Notes under the pieces: model-generated
Told to the model about the DNA's origin: nothing
The model's database searches: none
What the model saw: only the letters and a program-made list of their open reading frames with translations
Translations under genes and position numbers: made by a program
In this document: one piece after another, positions 8,365 through 16,192 of the stretch
Layout of the letters: each line of letters opens with the position of its first letter
How positions within the stretch are numbered: the first letter of the stretch is position 1
Source: Salipiger sp. H15
Lineage (GTDB): Bacteria > Pseudomonadota > Alphaproteobacteria > Rhodobacterales > Rhodobacteraceae
NCBI RefSeq assembly: GCF_040409955.1
Contig: NZ_CP123384.1
Coordinates: forward strand, 310,001 to 374,000
Length of the DNA stretch: 64,000 bases
Direction: 5' to 3'

Positions 8365-9308
8365 CCGACCTCATCGACATCCTGCTTTCGGCGAGCTTCT
8401 GGGCCGCCGTGCTGCGCATCGCCTCGCCGCTGATCTTCGCCACGATGGGAGAGCTGATCTGCGAACGCGCGGGCGTGCTCAACCTCGGCATCGAGGGGAT
8501 CATGGTCTTCGGCGCCTTCGCCGGCTGGATGGCGGTCTACGCGGGGCTCGGCCTCTGGCCCGGCGTGCTGGTCGCGCTGCTGGCCGGAATGGCGTTCGGC
8601 GCCCTGCACGCGCTGCTGACCGTGCCCTTCGGCCTCTCGCAGCACGTGGTCGGGCTCGGCATCACCATGCTCGCCACGTCCTCGGCCTATTACGCCTACC
8701 GGCTCGCCCTGCCCGAGGTGACCAGCCCGCCGCGCATCGCGCCCTTCCAGCCGCTGCACATCCCGGTGCTGTCGGACATCCCGTGGCTCGGGCAGGCGCT
8801 CTTCTCGCAGACCGCGCTGACCTGGGCCGGCTTCGCCTGCGTCGCCGTGGTGGCGCTGGTGCTCTACCGCACGCCGCTCGGCCTCGCGGTGCGCGCCGCC
8901 GGAGAGAACCCGCAGGCGGTCGAGGCGCAGGGGCTTTCCGTCGCCGCGATCCGCATGGGCGCGGTGATCGTCGGCTCGGGGCTGATGGCCGTGGGAGGAG
9001 CTTTCCTCACCATGTCGGCCTTCTCCTCCTTCTTCTTCGAGATGGTCAATGGCCGCGGCTGGATCTGCATCGCGCTGGTGGTCTTCGGCGCGTGGAAGCC
9101 CGGCAAGGCGCTCTTGGGCGCGCTGCTCTTCGCCGGCTTCGACGCGCTGCAGATCCGCCTGCAGCAGACCCCGATGGGGCAGATCGTGCCCTACCAGGTC
9201 TTCCTGATGATCCCCTACGTGCTGTCGATCCTCGCCCTCATCCTCATGTCGCGCCGCGCCGAAGTTCCGGCGGCGCTGATGACCCCCTTCAACCGCGGAG
9301 AGCGCTGA
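8361..9308 (+). CDS. Nucleoside-type ABC importer permease 2
   Basis: This is a 315-residue inner-membrane permease of the same superfamily as its neighbour. It is recognised by IASPLIFATMGELICERAGVLNLGIEGIM near the N-terminus and a run of hydrophobic helices. It is translationally coupled upstream (overlap 8361-8364) and abuts the deaminase ATG at 9309 with no spacer. With permease 1 it would form the heterodimeric channel of the importer. Confidence 0.93.
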   Translation: MTDLIDILLSASFWAAVLRIASPLIFATMGELICERAGVLNLGIEGIMVFGAFAGWMAVYAGLGLWPGVLVALLAGMAFGALHALLTVPFGLSQHVVGLGITMLATSSAYYAYRLALPEVTSPPRIAPFQPLHIPVLSDIPWLGQALFSQTALTWAGFACVAVVALVLYRTPLGLAVRAAGENPQAVEAQGLSVAAIRMGAVIVGSGLMAVGGAFLTMSAFSSFFFEMVNGRGWICIALVVFGAWKPGKALLGALLFAGFDALQIRLQQTPMGQIVPYQVFLMIPYVLSILALILMSRRAEVPAALMTPFNRGER

Positions 9309-10595
9309 ATGGCTTCCTTCGACATCCTCGTGACCGGCGGCACCCTGCCGGACGGGACCACCGCCGACATCGGCATCACCAAGGGCCGCATCGCCGCCAT
9401 CGGCGACCTGACGGGCTCCGAGGCGGGCGAGACCATCGACGCCTCCGGAGACCTCGTGTCGCCGCCCTTCGTCGATCCGCATTTCCACATGGACGCGACG
9501 CTGAGCTACGGCACGCCGCGGATCAACGCGAGCGGCACGCTGCTCGAGGGCATCGACCTCTGGGGCGAGCTGCGCGAGCAGGCGACGGTGGACGAGATGG
9601 TCACCCGCGCGCTGGAGTATTGCGACTGGGCGGTCTCGCTGGGCCTGCTGGCGATCCGCAGCCATGTCGATACCACGCCAGATCACCTGAACACCGTCAC
9701 CGCGATGCTGGAGGTGCAGGAGAAGGTGAAGCCCTACCTCGACCTGCAGCTCGTCGCCTTCCCGCAGGACGGCTTCCTGCGCACGCCCACGGGGCGCGAG
9801 AACCTGATCCGCGCGCTCGACATGGGCGTCGGCGTGGTCGGCGGCATCCCGCATTTCGAGCGCACCATGGCGGATGGCGCCGCCTCGCTGAAGGAGCTCT
9901 GCGAGATCGCCGCCGAGCGCGGCCTGCTGGTCGACATCCATTGCGACGAGACCGACGATCCGCTCTCGCGCCACATCGAGGCGCTGGCCTACGAGACGCA
10001 GCGCCTTGGCCTTCAGGGCCGCGTCGCGGGCAGCCACCTCACCTCCATGCACTCCATGGACAACTACTACGTGTCAAAGCTTCTCCCGCTGATTGCAGAG
10101 GCGGAGATCTCGGCCATTCCCAACCCGCTGATCAACATCACCCTGCAGGGACGCCACGACAGCTACCCCAAGCGCCGCGGCCTCACCCGGGTCAAGGAGA
10201 TGCAGGCGCAGGGCATCCGCGTCGGCTGGGGGCAGGACTGCGTGCGCGACCCCTGGTACTCGCTCGGCACCGGCGACATGCTCGACGTGGCCTTCATGGG
10301 GCTACACGTGGCGCAGATGACCTCGCCGCAGGAAATGGCGCGCTGCTTCACCATGGTGACCGAGGAGAACGCGAAGATCCTGCACCTGCAGGATTACGGG
10401 CTGGCGGTCGGCAACACGGCCTCGCTGGTCGTGCTCGACGCGGGCGATCCGATCGAGGCGCTGCGGCTGCGGCCCGACCGTCTCTGCGTGATCTCGAAGG
10501 GCAAGGTGGTCTCGCGGCAGGCGCGCAACGACGCGAAGCTGGCCCTGCCCGGCCGCCCCGGCAGCGTGCGGCGGCGGCACAAGGTCCCGGCCTGA
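9309..10595 (+). CDS. Cytosine deaminase-like amidohydrolase (CodA family, altered active-site loop)
   Basis: The 428-residue metal-dependent hydrolase aligns by eye with E. coli CodA at a constant offset of three. Metal ligands H58/H60 (PHFH), H211 (HCDE) and D310, the catalytic E214, Q153 (FPQ), H243 and W316 (DPWY) are all kept. In the loop that reads GHDDVFD in E. coli, this protein reads GQDCVRD. The residue equivalent to CodA Asp314, which influences substrate choice, is therefore Cys311, and His312 is Gln309. It is the last gene of the importer operon, so it probably deaminates the imported compound. Cytosine is the default guess. Isocytosine, 5-methylcytosine or another base is possible. 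No signal peptide is seen. Confidence 0.85.
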   Translation: MASFDILVTGGTLPDGTTADIGITKGRIAAIGDLTGSEAGETIDASGDLVSPPFVDPHFHMDATLSYGTPRINASGTLLEGIDLWGELREQATVDEMVTRALEYCDWAVSLGLLAIRSHVDTTPDHLNTVTAMLEVQEKVKPYLDLQLVAFPQDGFLRTPTGRENLIRALDMGVGVVGGIPHFERTMADGAASLKELCEIAAERGLLVDIHCDETDDPLSRHIEALAYETQRLGLQGRVAGSHLTSMHSMDNYYVSKLLPLIAEAEISAIPNPLINITLQGRHDSYPKRRGLTRVKEMQAQGIRVGWGQDCVRDPWYSLGTGDMLDVAFMGLHVAQMTSPQEMARCFTMVTEENAKILHLQDYGLAVGNTASLVVLDAGDPIEALRLRPDRLCVISKGKVVSRQARNDAKLALPGRPGSVRRRHKVPA

Positions 10596-10613
10596 GCACA
10601 CGAGACGCGAAAC

Positions 10614-10638
10614 GCTGTCCCTGCGGGGACAGCATTTT
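10614..10638. terminator. Hairpin terminator after the nucleobase operon
   Basis: GCTGTCCC-TGCG-GGGACAGC is a perfect 8-bp stem starting 18 bases after the deaminase stop codon, followed by ATTTTCC. It should end the plus-strand operon. It lies downstream of the tRNA pair on the other strand and may stop that transcript too. Confidence 0.75.
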
Positions 10639-10744
10639 CCGCCACCCGGAGGGCAAGACACACAAACGCGAAAAGGGCACGCGGAAGCCGCGCGCCGTTC
10701 GGCGTCTCGCTCATGTCGATGTCATGTCGAAGTCATGGGAGAAG

Positions 10745-10819
10745 TGGCAGCCCGTAGGGGAATCGAACCCCTCTTTCCAGGTTGAAAACCTGGCGTCCTA
10801 ACCGATAGACGAACGGGCC
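10745..10819 (-). tRNA. tRNA-Glu (anticodon UUC), distal copy
   Basis: The 75-base gene folds as a full cloverleaf. It has a 7-bp acceptor stem starting GGCCCGT with a G-U first pair, a D arm containing TCGGTTAGGA, an anticodon stem CCAGG/CCTGG with loop TTTTCAA (anticodon TTC) and a T arm AGGGG-TTCGATT-CCCCT. CCA is encoded at the 3' end. It is identical to the copy exactly 200 bp upstream and is probably co-transcribed with it. Confidence 0.97.
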
Positions 10820-10906
10820 ATGCTGGAATTTCACCGCACCAGATGTGCGCGGCGAGGCTTCCTGGGCGAGCCTCTTGTACCCCAGCTGACCCGGTGTCTG
10901 ACCCCC

Positions 10907-10942
10907 GGTTTTGCCTGTCCCCGCGGGGACGAAAGCAAAACC
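10907..10942 (-). other. Structured spacer hairpin between the two tRNA-Glu genes
   Basis: The arms GGTTTTGC and GCAAAACC enclose the perfect palindrome GTCCCCGCGGGGAC (10917-10930), making a nested hairpin 3 bases past the 3' end of the proximal tRNA. There is no U-run directly after the stem in the minus-strand sense. It is therefore more likely a processing or partial termination structure than a strong terminator. Confidence 0.5.
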
Positions 10943-10944
10943 AG

Positions 10945-11019
10945 TGGCAGCCCGTAGGGGAATCGAACCCCTCTTTCCAGGTTGAAAACCTGGCGTCCTA
11001 ACCGATAGACGAACGGGCC
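10945..11019 (-). tRNA. tRNA-Glu (anticodon UUC), promoter-proximal copy
   Basis: The sequence is identical over all 75 bases to the copy at 10745-10819, with encoded CCA and anticodon TTC in the loop TTTTCAA. It lies directly downstream of a good sigma-70-type promoter at 11039-11067. The two copies probably form one dicistronic tRNA transcript. Glutamate tRNA also feeds haem and chlorophyll precursor synthesis through GltX/HemA in alphaproteobacteria. Confidence 0.97.
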
Positions 11020-11038
11020 GTGCCGGCTGGTGAGGGGC

Positions 11039-11067
11039 GTTCTAGTCAAAGCTCAGACCCCTTGCAA
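11039..11067 (-). promoter_or_regulatory. Sigma-70-type promoter of the tRNA-Glu pair
   Basis: On the minus strand the -35 box is TTGCAA (11062-11067) and the -10 box is TAGAAC (11039-11044), separated by 17 bases. Transcription would begin around 11031, roughly 12 bases before the first tRNA. The surrounding region is unusually AT-rich for this chromosome. Confidence 0.7.
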
Positions 11068-11071
11068 GCGG

Positions 11072-11135
11072 AATTTTACGGTTTTTTGAGCCCTCGGTGA
11101 TTTTTTCTCAAGTCACTGAAAAACAACGTAAAATT
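11072..11135. repeat. Long imperfect inverted repeat between recJ and the tRNA promoter
   Basis: The outer arms AATTTTACG (11072-11080) and CGTAAAATT (11127-11135) match perfectly. Inside them GTTTTT can pair with AAAAAC and TGAG with CTCA, giving a bulged hairpin in an AT-rich island. It lies just upstream of the tRNA promoter -35 box and may act as an upstream element, a protein site or a terminator for recJ. Confidence 0.45.
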
Positions 11136-11151
11136 AGGCATGAAAATGCCT
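11136..11151 (-). terminator. Probable terminator of recJ
   Basis: AGGCAT-GAAA-ATGCCT begins at the recJ stop codon. On the minus strand it is followed by AATTTTACG and, further on, more T-runs. The stem is short (6 bp), so its strength is uncertain. Confidence 0.5.
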
Positions 11152-12896
11152 TACCCAGCGGCAGGTGCGGCGTCCTCGAGTCGCATCTGCACCGACCGCC
11201 GACCGTTCCACTCGTTGATCTCGAAGCGCCCGGCGAGGTGGAATCGTGCGCCCTTGTGCTGGCTCAGCGCCTGGCCCATCGGCGTGTCGAAGGCGCCGAA
11301 GCAGATGGCGTCGATCTTCGCGCCGAGCCCGTCCCCGGCGGTGATCTTGAGGTGCCCGGTGCCGACTTCCTTGGCAAAGAGGATCTGCGCGTCGGGCATC
11401 GCAAAGCGCGGACCCGGCGCGCCCGCACCGAAGGGCCCGGCCTGCTCGAGCCGGTCGCAGAGGTCGGTGCTCGCCACCCCCGGCATCATCAGCCCGTCGA
11501 GCCGCAGGTCCGCCGCGCCGCCCTGCCCGGCGCCCTGCTTTGCGAGAATCTCCGCCAGCCGCGCCATGGCCTCGTCGAGCTTGCCCTCGGCCACTGTGAG
11601 ACCCGCCGCCATCTTGTGCCCGCCACCCTTGATCAGCAGCCCCTCGGCGGCAAGCTTCTGGATGCTGGCGCCGAGATCGACGCCCGAGACCGAGCGGCCC
11701 GAGCCCTTGCCCTCGCCGCCGTCGAAGCCGATCACCACCGACGGCCGGTTGGTCATCTCCTTGAGGCGCGAGGCGACGATGCCCACGACGCCCGGATGCC
11801 AGCCCTCGCCCGCCGCCCAGACCAGCGGCGCGTCGAGGCCGCGCTCCTCGGCCTGCGCGATCGCCGCGGCACGCACCGCCTCCTCGACCTCGCGGCGCTC
11901 GGAGTTGAGCTTGTCGAGCCGCTCGGCCAACGCCTCGGCCTCGTGCCGGTCGCGGGTGGCCAGCAGCCGCGCGCCGAGGTCGGCCTGCCCGATCCGCCCG
12001 CCGGCGTTGATCCGGGGGCCGAGCACGTAGCCGAGGTGATAGGCGGTGGGCGCCGTGTCGAGCCGCGCCACGTCCGAGAGCGCCACCAGCCCCGCCCGCT
12101 CGCGCCGCGCCATGACCTGCAGCCCCGCGCGCACGAAGGCGCGGTTGACCCCGCGCAACGGCGCCACGTCGGCAACGGTGGCCAGCGCCACGAGATCGAG
12201 CAGCGACATGAGGTCGGGGCCCTGCGCCCCCGCCTCGCGAATCTGCCTCCCGCAGTCGACCAGCACCATGAAGACCACGGCGGCGGCGCAGAGATGCGCC
12301 AGCGCGCCATCCTCGTCCTGCCGGTTGGGGTTCACCACGGCCACGCAATCGGGCAGCGTCTCGCCGCCGAGGTGGTGGTCGAGCACCACGACATCGGCGC
12401 CTTGCGCCGCGGCGATGGGCTCGTGCGAGAGCGTGCCACAGTCGACGCAGATGATGAGGTCATGCGCGGCGGCCAGCTGCTGCATGGCGGGCACGTTGGG
12501 CCCGTAGCCTTCGTCGATGCGGTCGGGCACGTAGAGCGTCGCCTCGAGCCCGAGCTGGCGCAGCCAGTCGACCAGCAGCGCCGCCGAACTGCCGCCGTCG
12601 ACATCGTAATCGGCAAAGATCGCGATGCGCTCGCGACCCCGCACCGCCTGCAGGATGCGGGCCGAGGCCTTCTCCATGTCGCGCATCGAGCGCGGGTCGG
12701 GCATCAGGTCGCGCAGCTTGGGATCGAGGAAGCCCGGCACCTCCTCGCCCGGCACGCCGAGCCGCGCCAGCACCGCGCAGAGCGGGCGCGGCAGGTGCGT
12801 CGCCTGCACCAGCGCCTCGGCCTGCCGCTCGACCTCGACCGCCGGCCCCACCCAGCGCCGCCCGGTCAGCGACTGCTCCACACCCAGATAGCTCAT
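11151..12896 (-). CDS. recJ: Single-stranded-DNA exonuclease RecJ
   Basis: The 581-residue protein is a 5'-3' single-strand-specific exonuclease used in recombination and mismatch and base-excision repair. The DHH phosphoesterase core shows motif I FADYDVDGG (DYDVDG at residues 96-101), IICVDCG and the DHH triad LDHHLGG at 173-175. The DHHA1 domain (GRSVSGVDLGASI, GGHKMAAG) and the C-terminal OB fold (HLKITAGDGLGAKIDAICFG) follow. Length is typical. It lies downstream of glpX on the same strand, separated by 237 bp that include a large inverted repeat, so it probably has its own promoter. Confidence 0.96.
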   Translation of the reverse strand: MSYLGVEQSLTGRRWVGPAVEVERQAEALVQATHLPRPLCAVLARLGVPGEEVPGFLDPKLRDLMPDPRSMRDMEKASARILQAVRGRERIAIFADYDVDGGSSAALLVDWLRQLGLEATLYVPDRIDEGYGPNVPAMQQLAAAHDLIICVDCGTLSHEPIAAAQGADVVVLDHHLGGETLPDCVAVVNPNRQDEDGALAHLCAAAVVFMVLVDCGRQIREAGAQGPDLMSLLDLVALATVADVAPLRGVNRAFVRAGLQVMARRERAGLVALSDVARLDTAPTAYHLGYVLGPRINAGGRIGQADLGARLLATRDRHEAEALAERLDKLNSERREVEEAVRAAAIAQAEERGLDAPLVWAAGEGWHPGVVGIVASRLKEMTNRPSVVIGFDGGEGKGSGRSVSGVDLGASIQKLAAEGLLIKGGGHKMAAGLTVAEGKLDEAMARLAEILAKQGAGQGGAADLRLDGLMMPGVASTDLCDRLEQAGPFGAGAPGPRFAMPDAQILFAKEVGTGHLKITAGDGLGAKIDAICFGAFDTPMGQALSQHKGARFHLAGRFEINEWNGRRSVQMRLEDAAPAAG

Positions 12897-13014
12897 GCGC
12901 CCCTCGCGTTTCTTCTCTGCCCCGATTGGCCCCCTCCCTAGCGCGAAACGGCGGGAAACGGAACAAGCCGAAGCGCCGCGCCCCTGCCCGGCGCCGCGCC
13001 CGGCGGGACGGGCG

Positions 13015-13112
13015 GGATTTGCGTATTTGGAAAGAGAAGAAGCCGGGGGTCTGCGGAAACGGAAAGGGGCCCGCGCCGCGAGCCCCCTTCTTCTCTTTTC
13101 AAATACGCAAAT
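13015..13112. repeat. Inverted pair of the 28-bp dispersed repeat between glpX and recJ
   Basis: Arm 1 (13015-13042) begins GGATTTGCGTATTTGG and arm 2 (13085-13112) is its reverse complement with one mismatch, so 27 of 28 positions pair around a 42-base loop. A third copy sits at 7222-7249. The structure starts 21 bases past the glpX stop codon on the minus strand and could act as a strong terminator or mRNA-stabilising hairpin. The near identity of the arms suggests a dispersed repeat family rather than a chance hairpin. Confidence 0.8.
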
Positions 13113-13133
13113 CCGGCGCCGGCCGGACCGCGC

Positions 13134-14102
13134 TCAGCCGTGGAACGGGTTGCGGTACTGCACGCGGCGCACCGAGCCGGTCTTCGAGCGCATCAGGATG
13201 GTCTCGGTCTCGATCCAGCCCGGGCTGCGCTTGATGCCCGACAGGATCGAGCCGTTGGTCACGCCGGTGGCGGCGAAGATCACGTGGTCGGTGACCATCT
13301 CGTCGCGCTTGTAGATCTTGTCGAGGTCGGTGATGCCCGCCTTGGCGGCGCGGCCGCGCTCGTCGTCGTTGCGGAAGAGCAGGCGGCCGTACATCTGCCC
13401 GCCCATGCATTTCAGCGCGGCGGCGGCAAGCACGCCCTCGGGCGCGCCGCCCGAGCCCATGTACATGTCGATGCCGGTGATCTGCGGCTCGGCGCAGTGC
13501 ATGACGCCGGCGACGTCGCCGTCGGTGATCAGCCGGATGCCGGCGCCGGTGGCGCGGACCTCGGCGATCATCTCCTCGTGGCGCGGGCGCTCGAGGATGC
13601 AGACGGTGATGTCGGTCTGCGCGCAGCCCTTGGCCGCCGCCAGCGCCGCGACGCGCTCGGAGGGGGTCATGTCGAGCGTCACCACGCCCTCGTCGAAGCC
13701 CGGGCCGATCGCCAGCTTGTCCATGTAGACGTCGGGCGCGTGCAGCATCGAGCCGCGCGGGCCCATGGCGATGACGGTCAGCGCGTTGGGCATGTCCTTG
13801 GCGGTCAGCGTGGTGCCCTCCAGCGGGTCGAGCGCGATGTCCACGCCCGGGCCGTTGCCGGTGCCGACCTCCTCGCCGATGTAGAGCATCGGCGCCTCGT
13901 CGCGCTCGCCCTCGCCGATCACCACCACGCCCGCGATGTCCAGCAGGTTGAGCTGTTCGCGCATGGCGTTCACCGCCGCCTGGTCCGCGGCCTTCTCGTC
14001 GCCACGGCCGATCAGGCTGGCAGAGGCGATGGCGGCCTGTTCGGCGACACGGGCAAGGCCGAGGGAAAGCATGCGGTCATTGAAATCGACGGGAGCAGAC
14101 AT
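13134..14102 (-). CDS. glpX: Class II fructose-1,6-bisphosphatase
   Basis: The 322-residue GlpX-type enzyme hydrolyses fructose-1,6-bisphosphate to fructose-6-phosphate in gluconeogenesis. Signatures are VVIGEGERDEAPML near residues 60-73, the metal and phosphate site DIALDPLEGTTL at about 88-99, and MYMGSGGAPEGVLAAAAL further on. It lies between hom and recJ on the same strand, with 212 bp to hom. The hom-glpX-recJ order recurs in Rhodobacterales as far as I recall. It provides gluconeogenic capacity in a window rich in acetate and C2 metabolism genes. Confidence 0.96.
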   Translation of the reverse strand: MSAPVDFNDRMLSLGLARVAEQAAIASASLIGRGDEKAADQAAVNAMREQLNLLDIAGVVVIGEGERDEAPMLYIGEEVGTGNGPGVDIALDPLEGTTLTAKDMPNALTVIAMGPRGSMLHAPDVYMDKLAIGPGFDEGVVTLDMTPSERVAALAAAKGCAQTDITVCILERPRHEEMIAEVRATGAGIRLITDGDVAGVMHCAEPQITGIDMYMGSGGAPEGVLAAAALKCMGGQMYGRLLFRNDDERGRAAKAGITDLDKIYKRDEMVTDHVIFAATGVTNGSILSGIKRSPGWIETETILMRSKTGSVRRVQYRNPFHG

Positions 14103-14314
14103 GGGGTCTTCCTTGAAAAATTTAACGCTTGGGAAGGGTGTAGCGCGGCGGGTCCGAGAAGGGCAAGTCCGCTGGCGCTAACCGGCCGGCCCGCCGGCGC
14201 GAACCGGCGGGTCCGGGGGTTTCGCGGGCGCCGCCGCCGCCGCGCGTGACGGCGCGGCGACGGGGAGGTGTCAGGGATGTGTCAGCCCGGGGTCGGACAG
14301 GGGCCGGGGCGGAG

Positions 14315-15607
14315 TCAGACCGCCTCGATCCGCAGCGCCACCGGGGTGCCGTGCACCACGCCGGTCTCGGCCATGGCCGACAGCGCCGAATCGAGCGCCG
14401 CGCGGGTCGTCTTGTGGGTGACGATCAGCACCGGGGCGGTGTCCGCCGTGGTGCTCTGCCCGTATTGCCGCAGGCGGTTGATCGAGACCCCGGCCTCGCC
14501 GAGCGCAGTCGCCACCTTGGCCAGCGCGCCCGGGCGGTCGACCAGCGCCATGCGCAGGTAATAGGGCGCGGGGGTGGTCGCCATGGCCGAGACGGTCTTC
14601 ACCAGGCTCGAGGCCGGCGCGCCGAAGGTCGAGATCCGCGTGCCGCGCGCGATGTCCATCACGTCGCCCATCACCGCCGAGGCGGTCGGGCCCTCACCGG
14701 CGCCGGCGCCGCGCAGCACGATCTGGCCGACCTCGTCGCCCTCGATCACCACCATGTTGGTGCCGCCCTCGAGCTGGCCGAGCGGCGAGGAGGCGGGCAC
14801 GAGGCTCGGCGCCATCGACTGCTCGAGCCCGCGCTCGGTCATCCGGCAGACGCCCAGCAGCTTGATGCGGTAGCCCATGTCGGCGGCCTGGCGGATGTCC
14901 TCGATCGACACCCGGCCGATGCCCTCGAGCTCGACCCCGTCGAAGGCGACCTGGGTGCCGAAGGCGATCGACGAGAGCAGCGAGAGCTTGTGGCCGGCGT
15001 CGATGCCGCCGACGTCGAGCTCGGGATCGGCCTCGAGATAGCCCAGCCCGTCGGCCTCGGCGAAGGCTTCCTGGTAGGAGAGGCCCGCGGTCTCCATCCG
15101 GGTCAGGATGTAGTTGCAGGTGCCGTTCATCACGCCGATGACGCGGGTGATGCGGTTGGCGGCAAGGCCTTCGGTCAGCGCCTTGATCACCGGGATGCCG
15201 CCGGCGACCGCCGCCTCGAAGCGCAGCACCGAGCCCGAGGCCTCGGCCAGCTCGGCCAGCGCCTGGCCATGGTGGGCGAGCAGCGCCTTGTTGGCGGTGA
15301 CCACGTCCTTGCCGGCCTTGAGCGCCGCCTCGGCGGCGGCCTTGGCCGGGCCGTCCGAGCCGCCCATGAGTTCGACCAGCACGTCGACATCGTCGCGCTT
15401 GGCAAGGGCGACGGGATCGTCCTCCCAGGCGTAACCGGCCAGCGACACGCCGCGGTCCTTGTCGCGGTTGCGCGCCGAGACGGCCGAGATCACGACCTTG
15501 CGGCCGGAGCGGGACTCGAGCAGCTCCGCCTTCTGCTGCACGATCTTGACGACGCCGGCACCGACGGTGCCAAGGCCCGCAATCCCCAGGCGCAGAGGTT
15601 CAGTCAT
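14315..15607 (-). CDS. hom: Homoserine dehydrogenase with C-terminal ACT domain
   Basis: The 430-residue enzyme reduces aspartate semialdehyde to homoserine for threonine and methionine synthesis. The Rossmann motif GLGTVG is at residues 11-16. The catalytic region includes GTCNYILTRM and GGIPVIKALTEG. The C-terminal ACT domain (YYLRMALVDRPGALAKVATAL, about residues 345-415) normally senses threonine. GGAAGGATC precedes the ATG. The full length matches the family, and the upstream partner genes of the aspartate pathway are not in the window. Confidence 0.96.
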   Translation of the reverse strand: MTEPLRLGIAGLGTVGAGVVKIVQQKAELLESRSGRKVVISAVSARNRDKDRGVSLAGYAWEDDPVALAKRDDVDVLVELMGGSDGPAKAAAEAALKAGKDVVTANKALLAHHGQALAELAEASGSVLRFEAAVAGGIPVIKALTEGLAANRITRVIGVMNGTCNYILTRMETAGLSYQEAFAEADGLGYLEADPELDVGGIDAGHKLSLLSSIAFGTQVAFDGVELEGIGRVSIEDIRQAADMGYRIKLLGVCRMTERGLEQSMAPSLVPASSPLGQLEGGTNMVVIEGDEVGQIVLRGAGAGEGPTASAVMGDVMDIARGTRISTFGAPASSLVKTVSAMATTPAPYYLRMALVDRPGALAKVATALGEAGVSINRLRQYGQSTTADTAPVLIVTHKTTRAALDSALSAMAETGVVHGTPVALRIEAV

Positions 15608-15737
15608 GTGCGGGATCCTTCCTACTCGGTGTCTTCGTTTGATTTGGTTGGGCTTGCCTTAGCCCTATCGCAGGCGGCGTGCAACGTCGCGGAAGCGGGC
15701 CGGCGCGGCATCGCACCGCGCCTGTTGCGGGCGCGCT

Positions 15738-16049
15738 TTACGCGCCCGGCACCTCGGGGAAGACGACGCCGCCATCCATGCGCCCGCGCGCCGTCTCGTC
15801 CACCACGTCGCCCTGCAGCGCCGCGGCGCGGCGGCGCAGCGCCTCGGCCCGGGCATCGAGATCCGTGGCCATTTCGGGGGCGGCGCGCGGGGCCGGCTGC
15901 GCCTGCATCAGCCCGGCCAGCGGCACCAGCTTCGGCCAGGGCGCCGAGGCAACGCCGGGGCTCTGCGAGCCGTCGAACTCGGGGAAGTCCGAACAGGCGG
16001 CGGCCAGGGCGCAGAGGCCGAGGACCGGAACCAGGGACAGGAGGCGCAT
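15738..16049 (-). CDS. Small predicted lipoprotein of unknown function
   Basis: The 103-residue protein has a short signal peptide ending in a lipobox (CALAAAC, lipidated C19), so it should be anchored in a membrane facing the periplasm. The mature part is Ala/Pro-rich with a helical segment around ATDLDARAEALRRRAAALQGD. No domain is recognised. It sits 130 bp upstream of hom on the same strand and is divergent from the TetR gene. The TetR operator at 16162-16181 lies in the shared 143-bp intergenic region, so it may be a TetR target. Confidence 0.75.
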   Translation of the reverse strand: MRLLSLVPVLGLCALAAACSDFPEFDGSQSPGVASAPWPKLVPLAGLMQAQPAPRAAPEMATDLDARAEALRRRAAALQGDVVDETARGRMDGGVVFPEVPGA

Positions 16050-16161
16050 GGGGGCTTTCAGGACGGGTCTCCGGGCGGCTTGCTTGGCGGGGTTCCTTGC
16101 GGACTGTGCCCGTCTTGCCGCAAGCGGCGCTACAGGGCAAGCCCGGGGCGCGGCGCGCTTG

Positions 16162-16181
16162 ATCTGAACGGACGTTCAGAT
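16162..16181. promoter_or_regulatory. TetR operator: 9-bp perfect inverted repeat next to the tetR start
   Basis: ATCTGAACG-GA-CGTTCAGAT is a perfect 9-2-9 palindrome ending 11 bases before the tetR start codon. The size and symmetry are typical of TetR-family operators. It leaves almost no room for a 5' leader, so it must overlap the promoter or transcription start. It may also control the divergent lipoprotein gene. Confidence 0.8.
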
Positions 16182-16192
16182 AAACATGGGGC

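Noticed and set aside
8277..10052. A 591-codon minus-strand frame across permease 2 and the deaminase
   Set aside because: Its composition is typical of a shadow frame, and the plus-strand genes carry all conserved residues.
10711..10740. Short tandem pattern TCATGTCGATG/TCATGTCGAAG next to the distal tRNA
   Set aside because: There are only two and a half imperfect copies of 11 bases and no symmetry or coding context, so it is likely incidental.
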